Source: Paludibacterium paludis (GTDB lineage Bacteria; Pseudomonadota; Gammaproteobacteria; Burkholderiales; Chromobacteriaceae). Taken from it: 64,000 nt of DNA. Positions 17,864 to 28,452 of the stretch are shown here, one piece after another; the stretch's first letter is position 1; every line of letters begins with the position of its first letter. Position numbers and translations under genes: made by a program. Where the stretch lies: positions 3,968,001 through 4,032,000 of the forward strand of contig NZ_CP069161.1 in assembly GCF_018802605.1 (NCBI RefSeq), written 5' to 3'. The notes beneath the pieces are model-generated. The model saw only the letters and a program-made list of their open reading frames with translations, was not told the origin of the DNA and made no database searches.

Positions 17864-18094
17864 TCACTTGCGTTTGAGTACCATGCGGAACTTGCCATCC
17901 TCTCGCACCGTCGACTCCACAAGCCCGTTGCCGGTCTGGCGGCAGAACGCCTCGAAGTCCTTGGGCGCGCCCGGGTCGGTGGCGATCACCTCGAGAACCT
18001 TGCCGCTCTCCATTTCCGCGAGCGCCTTTTTGGCGCGCAGGATGGGAAGCGGACAATTGAGTCCGGACAGGTCGATCAATTTGTCGGGCTGCAT
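17864..18094 (-). CDS. TusA family sulfurtransferase
   Basis: The 76-residue protein has the SirA/TusA fold signature [13 protein letters not shown], with the sulfur-carrying cysteine at residue 14, and ends in a [10 protein letters not shown] strand. TusA-type proteins carry persulfide sulfur for tRNA 2-thiouridine, molybdenum cofactor or other pathways. This short member could be TusA or a paralogue. It starts a probable two-gene operon with pyrC and diverges from the NRDE gene, with 66 bases between the starts. Confidence 0.88.
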   Translation of the reverse strand: MQPDKLIDLSGLNCPLPILRAKKALAEMESGKVLEVIATDPGAPKDFEAFCRQTGNGLVESTVREDGKFRMVLKRK

Positions 18095-18160
18095 TTCGCG
18101 TATCCCTTTGCCGTTCACGTTACAATGGAAGTCATATTGTACATAGCATTGGGCGCCATG

Positions 18161-18955
18161 ATGTGTGTGATTGCCTTCGCCTACAAGACCGGCAGGCTCG
18201 GACCCCTTGTCCTGCTGGCCAACCGCGACGAATACCACCGGCGTGAAACCGCGCCGCTCGACTGGTGGCAGGATCACCCCGGCACTTTGGGCGGTCGGGA
18301 TCTGGAGGGGGGCGGCAGCTGGCTCGCGGTCGACAGCCGCGGCCGCCTCGCGGCGGTGACCAATATCCGCGACGGCTACCCGGTCAAGGCGCGCCTCTCG
18401 CGCGGCACGCTGGTGGAACGCTTCGTCACCGGAGACATGACCGCCCTGGAATTCGCCACGGAACTCGCTCAGAGCACCGGCGACTATGCGCCCTATAACC
18501 TGCTGTTCGGGCAAACCGACGATCTGTTTCATTTTCACAGCCGGACCGGGCGCATCACACGCGTCACACCGGGCGTGCACACCCTGTCCAACGCCACGCT
18601 CGATACCCCGTGGTTCAAGTGCCAGCGGCTCGCCGACCAACTCTCCTGCGCCCCCCGCCCCCCCAGCGAGGACGATGCCTTCGAATGGCTGTACGACCGC
18701 CATGCGGCGCCGCCCGAGCTGTTGCCCAACACGGGCGTCGGCACGGCGCTCGAACGCCTCTTGTCGCCGGTGTTCGTCGAGGCGCGGGACTACGGAACAC
18801 GGGCCTCGATGCTGTTGACCGTCTCCGCCCGCGGAGACATCCAGTTCGCCGAACGCAGTTTCGGACTCGCCTGCCGGGAAACCGGTCGGCGCCGCTATAC
18901 GCTCCGGCCGGGACAAATGATCCCGCCGGGCGCCACCAAAGGAGCCGTTTCTTGA
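18161..18955 (+). CDS. NRDE family protein (TANGO2-like)
   Basis: The predicted protein has 264 residues. It begins MCVIAFAYKTG, so Cys2 would become N-terminal as in the Ntn-hydrolase-like NRDE/TANGO2 family, and carries NRDEYHRR at 21-28. GGRDLEGGGSWLAVD and NIRDG follow, all conserved in the family. Animal TANGO2 is linked to lipid and heme handling, but the bacterial role is not settled. I take the ATG at 18161; ATGs at 18158 and 18125 would place residues before the conserved Cys. The last bases overlap the TTG start of the next gene. Confidence 0.88.
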   Translation: MCVIAFAYKTGRLGPLVLLANRDEYHRRETAPLDWWQDHPGTLGGRDLEGGGSWLAVDSRGRLAAVTNIRDGYPVKARLSRGTLVERFVTGDMTALEFATELAQSTGDYAPYNLLFGQTDDLFHFHSRTGRITRVTPGVHTLSNATLDTPWFKCQRLADQLSCAPRPPSEDDAFEWLYDRHAAPPELLPNTGVGTALERLLSPVFVEARDYGTRASMLLTVSARGDIQFAERSFGLACRETGRRRYTLRPGQMIPPGATKGAVS

Positions 18956-19464
18956 AAAAACTCGTCCTGCTGACCGGCCTGTGCCTTTTGAGCGCGGCAG
19001 CCTCGGCCGAATACAAGCGCCATTACAACACCAACTACGCCCTGCCCGACGAGGGCCCGTGGGAGGAATCGGCTTACACGCTGCCCGCCTACCCGGGAGC
19101 CGAAGGCTTCACCGCTCTGGACGTACCGCGTACCGAGGGCACCCGCTACCTTGTCGAAGAGAAAAGCCTGACCATCACACCGGATGGCGTGGTTCATTAC
19201 GTATTGAAGGTGGTCACCCCGCGCGGTGCGGAAAACCTCAGTGTCGAAGGGTTGCAGTGCGCGAAAAAGCGGATTCGCAACTATGCGTTCGGCGATAATG
19301 TGAACAAGCGCTGGATCGAATCGGTGAATGGCGCTTGGCGCGACTGGAGCCGCCAGGACAAGGTACGGGTGACGGTGCGTGAAACGCTCTGCCCCGACGG
19401 CTTTGCTCCCAAAAGCGCCGAAGAGGCCGTGACACTGCTGAAAAAAGCCGCGCCGCGTCAGTAG
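18952..19464 (+). CDS. CNP1-like family exported protein (TTG start)
   Basis: The predicted protein has 170 residues. The start is TTG at 18952, four bases inside the end of the NRDE gene, with AAAGGAG seven bases upstream. From there a clean signal peptide follows (KKLVLLTGLCLLSAAASA, cut before EYK). The mature part has LPAYPGAEGFTALDVP, DGVVHYVLKVVTPRGAENLSVEG and RETLCPDGFA with two cysteines, matching the betaproteobacterial CNP1-like family (PF08750), whose function is unknown. No ATG in this frame lies near enough to give a signal peptide, so the TTG is decisive. Confidence 0.85.
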   Translation: MKKLVLLTGLCLLSAAASAEYKRHYNTNYALPDEGPWEESAYTLPAYPGAEGFTALDVPRTEGTRYLVEEKSLTITPDGVVHYVLKVVTPRGAENLSVEGLQCAKKRIRNYAFGDNVNKRWIESVNGAWRDWSRQDKVRVTVRETLCPDGFAPKSAEEAVTLLKKAAPRQ

Positions 19465-19658
19465 CCGGCGGCGCGCAGGCCGACGCGGACCAGCCGGATC
19501 GCCAGGAGGAGGGCGGCGCCGGCCGTCAAGCCTAGCACAAGGCGCCCGTTGCGCCGGATCGTGCGCGCATCCCCGGCCGGGGCCGCGCGCACCATTGTCC
19601 AGCAGACAGTCAGCATGGCGCACAGCGCCATCGCTCTGGCCAGTCCCGCAAGCATCAT
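19458..19658 (-). CDS. Small membrane protein coupled to lpxC
   Basis: The 66-residue product has two hydrophobic stretches (about 2-22 and 41-60) separated by a charged linker (DARTIRRNGR). Its ATG lies one base past the lpxC stop codon and is preceded by CGGAGGTGG in the lpxC 3' end, an excellent ribosome site, so coupling to lpxC is likely. The 3' end overlaps the convergent CNP1-like gene by seven bases. I recognise no family. The ribosome site and membrane-like composition favour a real gene, but comparison with relatives would decide it. Confidence 0.55.
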   Translation of the reverse strand: MMLAGLARAMALCAMLTVCWTMVRAAPAGDARTIRRNGRLVLGLTAGAALLLAIRLVRVGLRAAGY

Positions 19659-19659
19659 G

Positions 19660-20574
19660 TCACACCACCTCCGGCACGCTGTGGAAGCTGGACGGCACTT
19701 CCGATGGATCGGAAAAACTCACGAACTCCCAGGCCGAAGGCCGCGACAGCAGTTCGCGCAGCAGTTGATTGTTCATCGCATGGCCCGACTTGTGGCCGGA
19801 GAAATGAGCGATCAGCGGATGACCGACGATATACAGGTCCCCGATGGCGTCGAGAATCTTGTGTCTGACGAACTCGTCGGGAAACCTCAGCCCTTCCGGA
19901 TTGAGCACATAGTCGTCATCGATAACGATCGCGTTGTCGAGGCTGCCGCCAAGGCCGAGGCCGTGATTGCGCATGTATTCGACTTCGTGCATGAAACCGA
20001 AGGTCCGCGCCCGGCTGATTTCCTCGATATACGAGCGGTGCGCGAAATCCACTTCGACTTTCTGCGGAGCCAGATTGAACGCCGGATGGTTGAATTCGAT
20101 GGACAAGGTGACCTTGAATCCATCCAGAGGATCCAGGCGCACCCACTTGTCGCCCTCGACGACCGCAACCGGTTCGAGAACGCGAATGAATTTCTTCGGG
20201 ACGGGCTGCTCGACGATGCCCGCCGTCTGAACGAGAAACAGGAAGGGCGCGGCGGAGCCATCCATGATGGGGATCTCCGCCGCGGTCACTTCCACGACCA
20301 GATTGTCGATGCCAAGACCCGCCAGGGCCGACATCAGGTGCTCGATGGTGCCGACACGCACACCGGTCGGATCGACCAGTGTCGAGGAGAGACGCGTGTC
20401 GTTGACAAGCACCGGTTCCGCCTTGACCTTCACCGGCTCGGGCAAGTCGGTGCGGACAAAGGTGATGCCGGAATCGGGCGGCGCCGGGCGAAGGGTAAGA
20501 CGCACCCGTTCGCCGGAGTGCAAACCCACACCGGTCGCGCTGATCGCTTCTTTGAGCGTGCGCTGCAATATCAT
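19660..20574 (-). CDS. lpxC: UDP-3-O-acyl-N-acetylglucosamine deacetylase
   Basis: This is the committed, zinc-dependent step of lipid A synthesis. The 304-residue protein has His79 in [10 protein letters not shown] and the [10 protein letters not shown] block that supplies the other zinc ligands and the catalytic lysine region, plus HKSGHAMNN. In this lineage lpxC follows ftsZ at the end of the dcw cluster, as in E. coli. It lies 97 bases behind ftsZ and probably also has its own promoter. Regulation by FtsH degradation is known in E. coli; it cannot be judged from this C-terminus. Confidence 0.96.
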   Translation of the reverse strand: MILQRTLKEAISATGVGLHSGERVRLTLRPAPPDSGITFVRTDLPEPVKVKAEPVLVNDTRLSSTLVDPTGVRVGTIEHLMSALAGLGIDNLVVEVTAAEIPIMDGSAAPFLFLVQTAGIVEQPVPKKFIRVLEPVAVVEGDKWVRLDPLDGFKVTLSIEFNHPAFNLAPQKVEVDFAHRSYIEEISRARTFGFMHEVEYMRNHGLGLGGSLDNAIVIDDDYVLNPEGLRFPDEFVRHKILDAIGDLYIVGHPLIAHFSGHKSGHAMNNQLLRELLSRPSAWEFVSFSDPSEVPSSFHSVPEVV

Positions 20575-20671
20575 GGCGGACTCACTGGTTTTTACAGGGA
20601 TGGGGTGAGTTTAGCACAGCCGATGGCTCGCTTTTATTGATTACTCACACAACCCTGATAGTCCGCAGCTA

Positions 20672-21859
20672 TCAATCAGCCTGCTTGCGCAGGAATGCCG
20701 GAATATCGTAGGACTCGCTCACCTCCGGATTGGAAAAATCCAGCGCCTGCCCGCCACGACGCGGACTCTTGCGAATGATGGCCGGGGTATCGAATTCGTC
20801 GTAGTTGAGCACGTCAACCGGACGGTTGTCGGTACCGGTCTTCACGACCTTGATGTATTCCGGACGCTCTTCGCGATTGCCATTCTTGCGCTGGCCAAGG
20901 CCCGTCGCGATCAGGGTCACGCGGATGGTGTCTTCGGCCATGTCCTCGACTTCGGCGGTACCGAACTTGACCTGGGCGTCTTCGTCCGCGTACTGGCGGA
21001 TGATGCTCATGATCTCGCGATACTCGCTCATCTTCAGGCAGCCTGGCGCGGTGGAAATGTTCACCAGCACGCCGCGCGCGCCCTCCAGGGTGATGTTGTC
21101 GAGCAGCGGGCTCGCCACGGCCTGTTCGGCCGCCACGCGGGCGCGGTCGATACCGGAGGCATAGGCCGAGCCCATCATCGCCAGGCCCATTTCACTCATC
21201 ACGGTGCGCACGTCGGCGAAGTCCACGTTGATCAGGCCCGGGCAGGTGATGACTTCGGCGATACCGGCCACCGCGCCCTTGAGCACGTCGTCGGCCGCGC
21301 GGAACGCTTCGCGCATCGTCACGTCCTCGCCCAGCACTTCCATCAGTTTTTCGTTGGGGATGACGATCAGGGAGTCGACGTGTTTTTTCAGATCGTCGAT
21401 GCCGGCCTGAGCCACCTTCATCCGCTTGCCTTCATGGTCGAAGGGACGGGTCACCACGCCCACGGTCAGAATGCCCATTTCCTTGGCCACTTCGGCGAAA
21501 ACCGGCGCCGCGCCGGTACCGGTGCCGCCGCCCATGCCAGCGGTAATGAACACCATGTTCGCGCCACGCAGCATTTCGGTGATGCGCTCGCGATCCTCCA
21601 GGGCGGCGTTGCGGCCGACATCCGGATTCGCGCCGGCGCCCAGACCCTTGGTCAGATTGCTGCCAAGCTGCACTTTCACCGGCGCCTTGTTGCGCTTGAG
21701 CGTTTGCGCATCGGTATTGGCGCAGATGAAGTCCACGCCCTGCACCTTGTTGTCGATCATGTTGTCGATGGCGTTGCAACCGCCGCCGCCGATACCGATG
21801 ACCTTGATCACGGCTTCCTGAGCCGTTTCCTGCATGACTTCGAATACCATTCCGCTCAT
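20672..21859 (-). CDS. ftsZ: Cell division protein FtsZ
   Basis: This tubulin-like GTPase assembles the Z ring. The predicted protein has 395 residues with GIGGGGCNAID (22-32), the tubulin signature GGGTGTGAA (110-118), and a C-terminal FtsA/ZipA-binding tail DIPAFLRKQAD after a short linker. The start at 21859 follows GGAGAGAAAA; the frame to 21889 adds ten unlikely residues. The gap from ftsA is 66 bases, the longest inside the dcw block, so extra ftsZ promoters may lie within ftsA as in other bacteria. Confidence 0.97.
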   Translation of the reverse strand: MSGMVFEVMQETAQEAVIKVIGIGGGGCNAIDNMIDNKVQGVDFICANTDAQTLKRNKAPVKVQLGSNLTKGLGAGANPDVGRNAALEDRERITEMLRGANMVFITAGMGGGTGTGAAPVFAEVAKEMGILTVGVVTRPFDHEGKRMKVAQAGIDDLKKHVDSLIVIPNEKLMEVLGEDVTMREAFRAADDVLKGAVAGIAEVITCPGLINVDFADVRTVMSEMGLAMMGSAYASGIDRARVAAEQAVASPLLDNITLEGARGVLVNISTAPGCLKMSEYREIMSIIRQYADEDAQVKFGTAEVEDMAEDTIRVTLIATGLGQRKNGNREERPEYIKVVKTGTDNRPVDVLNYDEFDTPAIIRKSPRRGGQALDFSNPEVSESYDIPAFLRKQAD

Positions 21860-21925
21860 TTTTCTCTCCTCATAAAGATGAGCATCCAACGACTTTTCAA
21901 CTACGCCCGAAAAATCCGGCTTTTC

Positions 21926-23164
21926 TCAGAAATTGCCGGCAAACCATGCTTTCATGCGCGACAGGAGCTGTCCCACTCCCGCGCTTTCGCTCTTCGGACC
22001 GACATGGCCCTGAAGCTGCTCCTTGCCGAACAGCATCAGACCGACACCGGTCGAGAAACGCGGCGTCTTGACCACTTCGGCCAAGCCACCGACATACTTG
22101 GGTACGCCGATGCGCACCGGCATGTGGAACACCTCCTCCGCGAGCTCCACCATGCCCGGCATCAGGCTTGCGCCGCCGGTCAGCACGATGCCGCTGGAGA
22201 GCAGCTCCTCGAAACCGCTGCGACGCAGTTCCTGCTGCACCAGCTGGAACAACTCCTCGACGCGCGGCTCGACCACCTCGGCGAGCGTGGCGCGCGACAT
22301 CTGGCGCGGTCCGCGCTCTCCGACGCCGGGCACCTCGATCATCTGCCCCGGATTGGCGAGGCTCACCAGCGCGACACCGTGCTGGATCTTGATATCCTCG
22401 GCTTCCTTGGTCGGCGTGCGCAGGGCCATGGCGATATCGTTGGTGATCTGGTCGCCGGCGATCGGGATCACCGCGGTATGGCGGATCGCGCCGTTGGCGT
22501 ACACGGCGATATCCGTGGTGCCGCCGCCGATGTCGATCAGGCAGACGCCCAGATCCTTCTCGTCCTCGGACAGCACCGCGATGGCCGAGGCCATCGGCTG
22601 CAGCACCAGATCGGCGACTTCCAGACCACAGCGCCGCACGCACTTGGTCACGTTCTGCGCGGCGGATACCGCGCCCGTGACGATGTGCACCTTCGCTTCC
22701 AGCCGGACACCGCTCATGCCCAGAGGCTCGCGCACCCCTTCCTGGCCGTCGATGCTGTACTCCTGGGTCAGGATGTGCAGCACCTGGTGATCCGGCGGAA
22801 TGGTCACGGCGCGCGCCGTCTCGATCACGCGGTCGATATCCATCTGGGTCACTTCGCGGTCCTTGATCGCCACCATGCCGTGCGAGTTCACGCTCTTGAT
22901 GTGGCTGCCGGCGATACCGGCAAACACTTCATGAATCTTGCAGTCGGCCATCAGTTCGGCTTCCTCGAGGGCGCGCTGGATCGCCTGCACGGTGGACTCG
23001 ATGTTCACCACCATGCCGCGCTTGAGACCGCGCGACGGCGTCTGGCCCATACCGACAATATTGAGTTGGCCATCTTCCAGCACTTCGGCGACGATCGCGA
23101 CGATCTTCGACGTGCCGATGTCGAGGCCAACCAACATGTTTTTGCTTTCCTTCGGTTTGCTCAC
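21926..23164 (-). CDS. ftsA: Cell division protein FtsA
   Basis: This is the actin-like membrane anchor of the Z ring. It starts with GTG at 23164 (VSKPKESKN...), preceded by GGAG six bases upstream; a TTG at 23176 would add four residues and lacks a site. The protein has 412 residues: VGLDIGTSKIVAIVAE (phosphate 1), DIGGGTTDIAVY (phosphate 2), LTGGASLMPG (adenosine motif), and a C-terminal amphipathic helix SRMKAWFAGNF that would bind the membrane. It follows ftsQ by 16 bases. Confidence 0.95.
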   Translation of the reverse strand: MSKPKESKNMLVGLDIGTSKIVAIVAEVLEDGQLNIVGMGQTPSRGLKRGMVVNIESTVQAIQRALEEAELMADCKIHEVFAGIAGSHIKSVNSHGMVAIKDREVTQMDIDRVIETARAVTIPPDHQVLHILTQEYSIDGQEGVREPLGMSGVRLEAKVHIVTGAVSAAQNVTKCVRRCGLEVADLVLQPMASAIAVLSEDEKDLGVCLIDIGGGTTDIAVYANGAIRHTAVIPIAGDQITNDIAMALRTPTKEAEDIKIQHGVALVSLANPGQMIEVPGVGERGPRQMSRATLAEVVEPRVEELFQLVQQELRRSGFEELLSSGIVLTGGASLMPGMVELAEEVFHMPVRIGVPKYVGGLAEVVKTPRFSTGVGLMLFGKEQLQGHVGPKSESAGVGQLLSRMKAWFAGNF

Positions 23165-23180
23165 CTGTCGCTCCAACTGC

Positions 23181-23906
23181 TTACTTTTTTCCCGAGGCCG
23201 CGGGCGCCCGGTAATCGGGCATCCTCACGGCAAATCCGTTAGGGTAGCGCATGTCCACATACTCGATGTGGTACGGCAGCGCCGCCAATGTCTCTTTCCA
23301 GTGCGAGGCGAAGCGCGCCACCCGGCTCTCCACTTCCCCCCTGCCCAACTCCAGCCGGATGCCGTTGTCCAGTCCGAGGCGCCATGCGCGCCGGTCGGAC
23401 AACCACACCGTGGCCGGTTTCAATCCCGAGACTCCCAGTTCCTCGCGGAACTTTTCCAGCATCAGGCTCATTTCCTTCTGGCTGCCGGCCGGACCGGACA
23501 GCACCGGAAGCGCCTCGTCGCTCGCCGCGTCGAACCACTCGCCGCGAACGCTCACCAGGCCGTTCTCGCCCCAGCGCGCCAGCGCGACATGCTCATCCAC
23601 CTCGATGTCCAGGGTATCCGGCCAGCGCCGCCTCACCTGGGCGTCGCGCACCCAGGGCAGCTTGCCGAACGCCGCCCGGGTCTTGTCGATATCGAGCGTG
23701 AAGAACGTCCCGGACAATTCATGCTCGGCGATGAACCGCAACTGCTCGGGGGTTACCCGCTTCATATGCCCGCTGATCTGGATGCGTTTGACCGGAAATA
23801 CCGGCGCATGCGTCACCCAAAACCCAGATGCATACAAAACCATCAATAATGATGCAAAAAGCAATACATCCGCCAGCCCTTTTAGCGCCTTGTGGTTATC
23901 CCACAT
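23181..23906 (-). CDS. ftsQ: Cell division protein FtsQ
   Basis: This bitopic divisome protein links FtsA-side and FtsI/W-side assembly. The 241-residue protein has a short cytoplasmic tail, one membrane helix (about 12-32), a POTRA domain opening with [20 protein letters not shown], then the FtsQ beta domain. The start overlaps the ddlB 3' end by 11 bases, so expression is likely coupled. Confidence 0.93.
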   Translation of the reverse strand: MWDNHKALKGLADVLLFASLLMVLYASGFWVTHAPVFPVKRIQISGHMKRVTPEQLRFIAEHELSGTFFTLDIDKTRAAFGKLPWVRDAQVRRRWPDTLDIEVDEHVALARWGENGLVSVRGEWFDAASDEALPVLSGPAGSQKEMSLMLEKFREELGVSGLKPATVWLSDRRAWRLGLDNGIRLELGRGEVESRVARFASHWKETLAALPYHIEYVDMRYPNGFAVRMPDYRAPAASGKK

Positions 23907-24807
23907 GCGCCATTTCCAGGATGGCCACGCATAAATCCTCGTAACTCATCCCTTCCGCGCGGGCGGCCATCGGTACCAGACTGTGACTCGTCATGCCCGG
24001 AGAGGTGTTCACTTCCAGCAGGTAAGGCTCGCCGGCCTCATCCATCAGGAAATCGACCCGTCCCCATCCGCGGCCGCCCACCACGCGGAAGGCGGCGAGG
24101 CACAACTCGCGCAGCCGCGCTTCCGTTTGCGCATCGAAACCGGCGGGACAACGGTAGACCGTGTCGTCGCGGAAATATTTCGCCTGGTAGTCGTAAAACT
24201 CCGTGGCCGGTTCGATCTTGATCGTCGGCAGCGCGCGATCGCCGATGATGCCGCAGGTGTACTCGCCGCCACCGATGAAGCGCTCGGCGATCACGAGCTT
24301 GTCGTAACGCGCGGCTTCCGCCCAGGCGGCCCGCAAGCCGCCATGCGCCTTGACCTTGGTCACGCCGATGCTCGATCCCTCGGTTGCCGGTTTGACGAAA
24401 ATCGGCAAGCCCAGTTGCGCCTCCACGGCATCGAAATCGCTATTCGCATCCAGCAGCACGAATTCCGGAACCGGCAGTTCCGCGCCTTTCCATAACAGCT
24501 TGGTGCGCCATTTGTCCATGCAGATCGCCGAAGCCATCACGCCCGGGCCGGTGTAAGGCAGCTTCATGCTGTCCAGCACCCCCTGCAGGGTGCCATCCTC
24601 GCCAAAGGGGCCGTGCAGGGCGATGAACGCCCGCTCGAACCCTTCGGCTTTCAAGGCTTCGAGCGGCTTTTCCGCCGGATCGAACGCATGGGCGTCGACA
24701 CCGCGCGAACGCAGGGCGGCGAGCACGCCGTTACCGCTCATCAGCGAGACTTCCCGCTCGGAGGACGTCCCTCCCATCAATACCGCGACTTTGCCGAACT
24801 GCTTCAT
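23896..24807 (-). CDS. ddlB: D-alanine--D-alanine ligase
   Basis: This ATP-grasp enzyme makes the D-Ala-D-Ala terminus of the peptidoglycan stem. The predicted protein has 303 residues with [19 protein letters not shown] at the N-terminus, [29 protein letters not shown], and [17 protein letters not shown] at the C-terminus. The frame stays open upstream over murC, but the family start is at 24807, giving an ATGA overlap with the murC stop. Confidence 0.96.
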   Translation of the reverse strand: MKQFGKVAVLMGGTSSEREVSLMSGNGVLAALRSRGVDAHAFDPAEKPLEALKAEGFERAFIALHGPFGEDGTLQGVLDSMKLPYTGPGVMASAICMDKWRTKLLWKGAELPVPEFVLLDANSDFDAVEAQLGLPIFVKPATEGSSIGVTKVKAHGGLRAAWAEAARYDKLVIAERFIGGGEYTCGIIGDRALPTIKIEPATEFYDYQAKYFRDDTVYRCPAGFDAQTEARLRELCLAAFRVVGGRGWGRVDFLMDEAGEPYLLEVNTSPGMTSHSLVPMAARAEGMSYEDLCVAILEMAHVG

Positions 24808-26219
24808 TGCTGCTGTCCTGTCTTTGCCCGGGCCAGGGCGACAACCTTGGCCGGCACGGCGCTCACCGAGCCCGCTCCCATCGTTACCAGCACGTCGCCG
24901 TCTTCGGCGGCGGCGAGAATCGCCTCCGGAAATTCCGCGATGTTTTCCACAAAACGCGGCTCCACCTTGCCCGTCACGCGCAGCGCGCGGGCCAGGGCCC
25001 GCCCGTCGGCGGCCACGATGGGCGCCTCGCCCGCCGCGTACACCTCGCCGAGAATCAGCGCATCGACCGTGCTCAACACCTTGACGAAGTCTTCGAACAG
25101 ATCTCGGGTACGGGTGTAGCGGTGCGGCTGGAACGCCAGCAGCAGGCGCCGCCCCGGGAACGCGCCACGTACGGCGGCCAGGGTCGCGGCCATTTCCACC
25201 GGGTGGTGACCGTAGTCGTCGACCACGGCGAAGGTGCCGCCGCGCGGCGCCTCGACATCCCCGTAACGCTGGAAGCGCCGGCCCACGCCGGCAAAGTCGG
25301 CCAGACCCTTGCGGATCGATTCCACATCGGCGCCGCACTCAAGACCGATGGCGATCGCGGAGAGCGCATTGAGCACGTTGTGACGACCCGGCAGATTCAA
25401 CACCACCGAGAAGCGGTTTTCCACGCCATTTTTCACTACCACGTCAAAACGCATGCGGCCATGGTCCGCCTCGACGTTCTCGGCGCGGATATCGGCCGAT
25501 TCGTCAAAGCCGTACGTCGTCACCGGCTTGTTGATGCGCGGCAGGATATCGCGCACGTTCGCATCGTCCACGCACAGCACGGCGCGGCCGTAAAACGGCA
25601 GGCGATGAGCGAAGTCGACGAACGCCTGCTTGAGCTTTTCAAAACTGTGCTCGTAGGTGTCCATATGGTCGGCGTCGATATTCGTCACCACCGCCATCAC
25701 CGGCGTCAGGTGCAGGAACGACGCATCCGACTCGTCGGCCTCCGCCACCAGGAAGTCGCCGCGGCCCAGACGGGCATTGGTTCCCGCGGCGGTCAGGCGT
25801 CCACCGATCACGAAGGTCGGATCGAGACCGGCGGCGGCCAGCACCGACGCCACAAGACTGGTGGTGGTGGTCTTGCCGTGCGTTCCGGCGATGGCGATGC
25901 CCTGCTTGAAGCGCATCAGCTCGGCCAGCATCATCGCGCGCGGAATCACCGGGATGTGGCGGCGCTTGGCTTCGACCACTTCGGGGTTATCGTTCTTCAC
26001 CGCCGTGGAGGTCACCACCACGTCGGCGCCTTCCATATAAGTCGCGTCATGCCCGAAAAACACGCGGGCGCCCTGATCCATCAGGCGGCGCGTGGCGGCC
26101 GTGTCGGCCATGTCGGTGCCCGAGACGGTGTAACCCAGGCTCAGCAGCACCTCGGCGATGCCGCACATGCCGACGCCACCGATTCCGACAAAATGTATGT
26201 GTTTGACTCTGTGTTTCAT
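24804..26219 (-). CDS. murC: UDP-N-acetylmuramate--L-alanine ligase
   Basis: This Mur ligase adds L-Ala to UDP-MurNAc. The predicted protein has 471 residues: Rossmann domain from [20 protein letters not shown] loop [24 protein letters not shown], and a C-terminal domain with [16 protein letters not shown] and [16 protein letters not shown]. The start at 26219 overlaps the murG stop as ATGA. The longer frame to 26948 is not coding. Confidence 0.97.
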   Translation of the reverse strand: MKHRVKHIHFVGIGGVGMCGIAEVLLSLGYTVSGTDMADTAATRRLMDQGARVFFGHDATYMEGADVVVTSTAVKNDNPEVVEAKRRHIPVIPRAMMLAELMRFKQGIAIAGTHGKTTTTSLVASVLAAAGLDPTFVIGGRLTAAGTNARLGRGDFLVAEADESDASFLHLTPVMAVVTNIDADHMDTYEHSFEKLKQAFVDFAHRLPFYGRAVLCVDDANVRDILPRINKPVTTYGFDESADIRAENVEADHGRMRFDVVVKNGVENRFSVVLNLPGRHNVLNALSAIAIGLECGADVESIRKGLADFAGVGRRFQRYGDVEAPRGGTFAVVDDYGHHPVEMAATLAAVRGAFPGRRLLLAFQPHRYTRTRDLFEDFVKVLSTVDALILGEVYAAGEAPIVAADGRALARALRVTGKVEPRFVENIAEFPEAILAAAEDGDVLVTMGAGSVSAVPAKVVALARAKTGQQQ

Positions 26220-27289
26220 TTCAGTCCTGTCACGGCCTCGCATTCGTCGGCCACCCGGCGGGCGGCATCGGGAATGGCGAGAAGCCTTGCGCGACGCGCC
26301 ATCTGCAGGCATTCGTCGCGTGTCGTCGATTTCAGGAGGCTGGCCAACCCTTCGGCCGTCAGCACATGCTGCGGCACGAGGCGGGCGGCGCCGGCCTCCG
26401 ACAGATACCTGGCATTGCCGGTCTGGTGATCGTCCACCGCGAAGGGGTACGGCACCAGAATGCTGCCAACCCCGGCGGCGGCGAGCTCGGCGACGGTCAA
26501 CGCCCCCGCCCGGCACAACACGAGATCGGCGTCGGCATAGCGGGCGGCCATGTCGTCGATGAATGCGAGGCATTCGGCGTCGACACCGGCCGCGCGGTAG
26601 TTTTCCTTCAAGGTCCCGATCTCTTTCGCCCCCGCCTGATGCGTCACCAGCGGCCTGTCGCCCTCGGACAGCAGCGCGATGGCCTCGGGCAACAGGGTAT
26701 TGAACACGCGGGCCCCCAGGCTGCCGCCGACCACCAGGAGGCGCAACGGTCCCTGACGGCCCTCGAAGCGCTCCTCGGGACCGGGCAGCGCGGCGATCTC
26801 TTCGCGCACCGGATTGCCCACCATGCCATCGAGACAGGGGAAAGCGGACGGAAACGCGAACAGGGTGCGGCGCGCCAGACGCGACAGCACGCGATTGGTC
26901 AGACCGGCAACGGAATTCTGCTCGTGGATCACCAGCGGTTTGCCGCACAGCACCGCCATCAGCCCGCCCGGGAAACCCGTGTAGCCGCCGAAGCCGATCG
27001 CCAGCGCCGGCCGGTGCCGGCGCAGCACGCCGAAGGTTCTCAGCAGCGCGCGCAGCATCATCGGCGGCAGCGACAGCCAGCGGCGCAGTCCGTTGCCGCG
27101 CATGCCGGCGATTTTCAGGGTTTCGATCGCATAGCCGTGCTGCGGAACGAGACGGGTTTCCATCCCGCCTTCCGCGCCGAGCCAGATCACTTCCCAGCCC
27201 CGGGCGCTCATCTCGCGGGCGACCGCCAGCCCCGGGAAGATGTGCCCCCCGGTACCGCCGGCCATGATCATCACGGTTTTGCGTGCCAT
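26216..27289 (-). CDS. murG: Undecaprenyldiphospho-muramoylpentapeptide beta-N-acetylglucosaminyltransferase
   Basis: This inner-face enzyme turns lipid I into lipid II with UDP-GlcNAc. The predicted protein has 357 residues of GT28 type, with [18 protein letters not shown] at the N-terminus, [26 protein letters not shown], and the donor-site segment [26 protein letters not shown]. It begins five bases after ftsW. Confidence 0.97.
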   Translation of the reverse strand: MARKTVMIMAGGTGGHIFPGLAVAREMSARGWEVIWLGAEGGMETRLVPQHGYAIETLKIAGMRGNGLRRWLSLPPMMLRALLRTFGVLRRHRPALAIGFGGYTGFPGGLMAVLCGKPLVIHEQNSVAGLTNRVLSRLARRTLFAFPSAFPCLDGMVGNPVREEIAALPGPEERFEGRQGPLRLLVVGGSLGARVFNTLLPEAIALLSEGDRPLVTHQAGAKEIGTLKENYRAAGVDAECLAFIDDMAARYADADLVLCRAGALTVAELAAAGVGSILVPYPFAVDDHQTGNARYLSEAGAARLVPQHVLTAEGLASLLKSTTRDECLQMARRARLLAIPDAARRVADECEAVTGLK

Positions 27290-27294
27290 ATCCT

Positions 27295-28452
27295 CTAAAC
27301 CTTGTAGCCGCGCATGATGCGGCGATTCTCGTAATCCACTCTCAGGAGCACGGCCATGGCGATGAGATTCATCAGCATGGCCGACCCGCCGAACGACATC
27401 AGTGGCAGGGTCAGGCCTTTGGTCGGCAACAGCCCCATGTTCACGCCGATGTTGAAAAACGCCTGCACGCCGAGCCAGATTCCCAGCCCCTGCGCGACGA
27501 GCGCCTGGTAATACCGCTCCAGCTTTTTCGATTCCACACCGATGTGAAAGGCGCGACGCACGATCCATGCGTACAGACCGATCAGCACGCAGATCCCGAC
27601 AAAGCCGAACTCCTCGGCGATCACCGCCAGAATGAAGTCGGTGTGCGCCTCGGGCAGATAAAAGAGCTTTTCCACACTGCCGCCCAGCCCTACGCCGAAC
27701 CATTCGCCCCGCCCGATCGCGATCAGCGAGTGCGACAGCTGGTAACCCTTGCCGAACGGATCGTCCCACGGGTCCATGAAACCCAGCACGCGCTTGAGAC
27801 GGTACGGCGAGGAGACGATCAGCAAGGTCACCGCCACCACCGCCATCGCCGCGAGCCCCGAAAAAATCCGCATGTTGATGCCGCCCAGGAACAACAGTCC
27901 CATCGCGATGCTCAGCACCACCATCAGCGCGCCGAAATCGGGCTCGCGCAAGAGCAGGAACCCCACCACGATCATCGCGGCGAACATCGGCGCGAAGCCT
28001 TCCTTCAGACTGTGCAAGAGGTGCGATTTACGCACCGTGTAGTCGGCCGCGTACAGCACCGTGGCGAACTTCATCACCTCCGAGGGCTGCAGGTTCAGCA
28101 CGAACAGCGAAATCCAGCGGCGCGAGCCATTCACCACGCGGCCGATGCCCGGGATCAGCACGAGCAGCAGCAGCACCAGACCGATCAGGAACAGCTTTCC
28201 CGAATACTTTTGCCAGAAACGCGTCGGCACCTGAAAGGCGGCATACCCCGCCGACAACCCAATTGACATGAAAATCACATGTCGTATCAGGTAGTAATAC
28301 CTGTTTTGCGTCGCCGCATCGCCTTCGGCATAGGCGATCGAGGCCGAGTAAACCATCACCAGACTGATCGACAGCAAGAGCGCGAGCGCCCAGGCCAGCG
28401 CCTCGTCGATCGGAGCGATGGCGGCATAGCGCCTCGGCCCGTGCACGATCAT
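27295..28452 (-). CDS. ftsW: Septal peptidoglycan polymerase FtsW (SEDS family)
   Basis: This SEDS-family glycosyltransferase works with FtsI at the septum. The 385-residue protein has about ten membrane segments, with [19 protein letters not shown], the [12 protein letters not shown] segment that carries the SEDS catalytic aspartate region, and [11 protein letters not shown]. Its start overlaps the murD stop by four bases. RodA at 49236 is the lateral-wall paralogue. Confidence 0.95.
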   Translation of the reverse strand: MIVHGPRRYAAIAPIDEALAWALALLLSISLVMVYSASIAYAEGDAATQNRYYYLIRHVIFMSIGLSAGYAAFQVPTRFWQKYSGKLFLIGLVLLLLVLIPGIGRVVNGSRRWISLFVLNLQPSEVMKFATVLYAADYTVRKSHLLHSLKEGFAPMFAAMIVVGFLLLREPDFGALMVVLSIAMGLLFLGGINMRIFSGLAAMAVVAVTLLIVSSPYRLKRVLGFMDPWDDPFGKGYQLSHSLIAIGRGEWFGVGLGGSVEKLFYLPEAHTDFILAVIAEEFGFVGICVLIGLYAWIVRRAFHIGVESKKLERYYQALVAQGLGIWLGVQAFFNIGVNMGLLPTKGLTLPLMSFGGSAMLMNLIAMAVLLRVDYENRRIMRGYKV

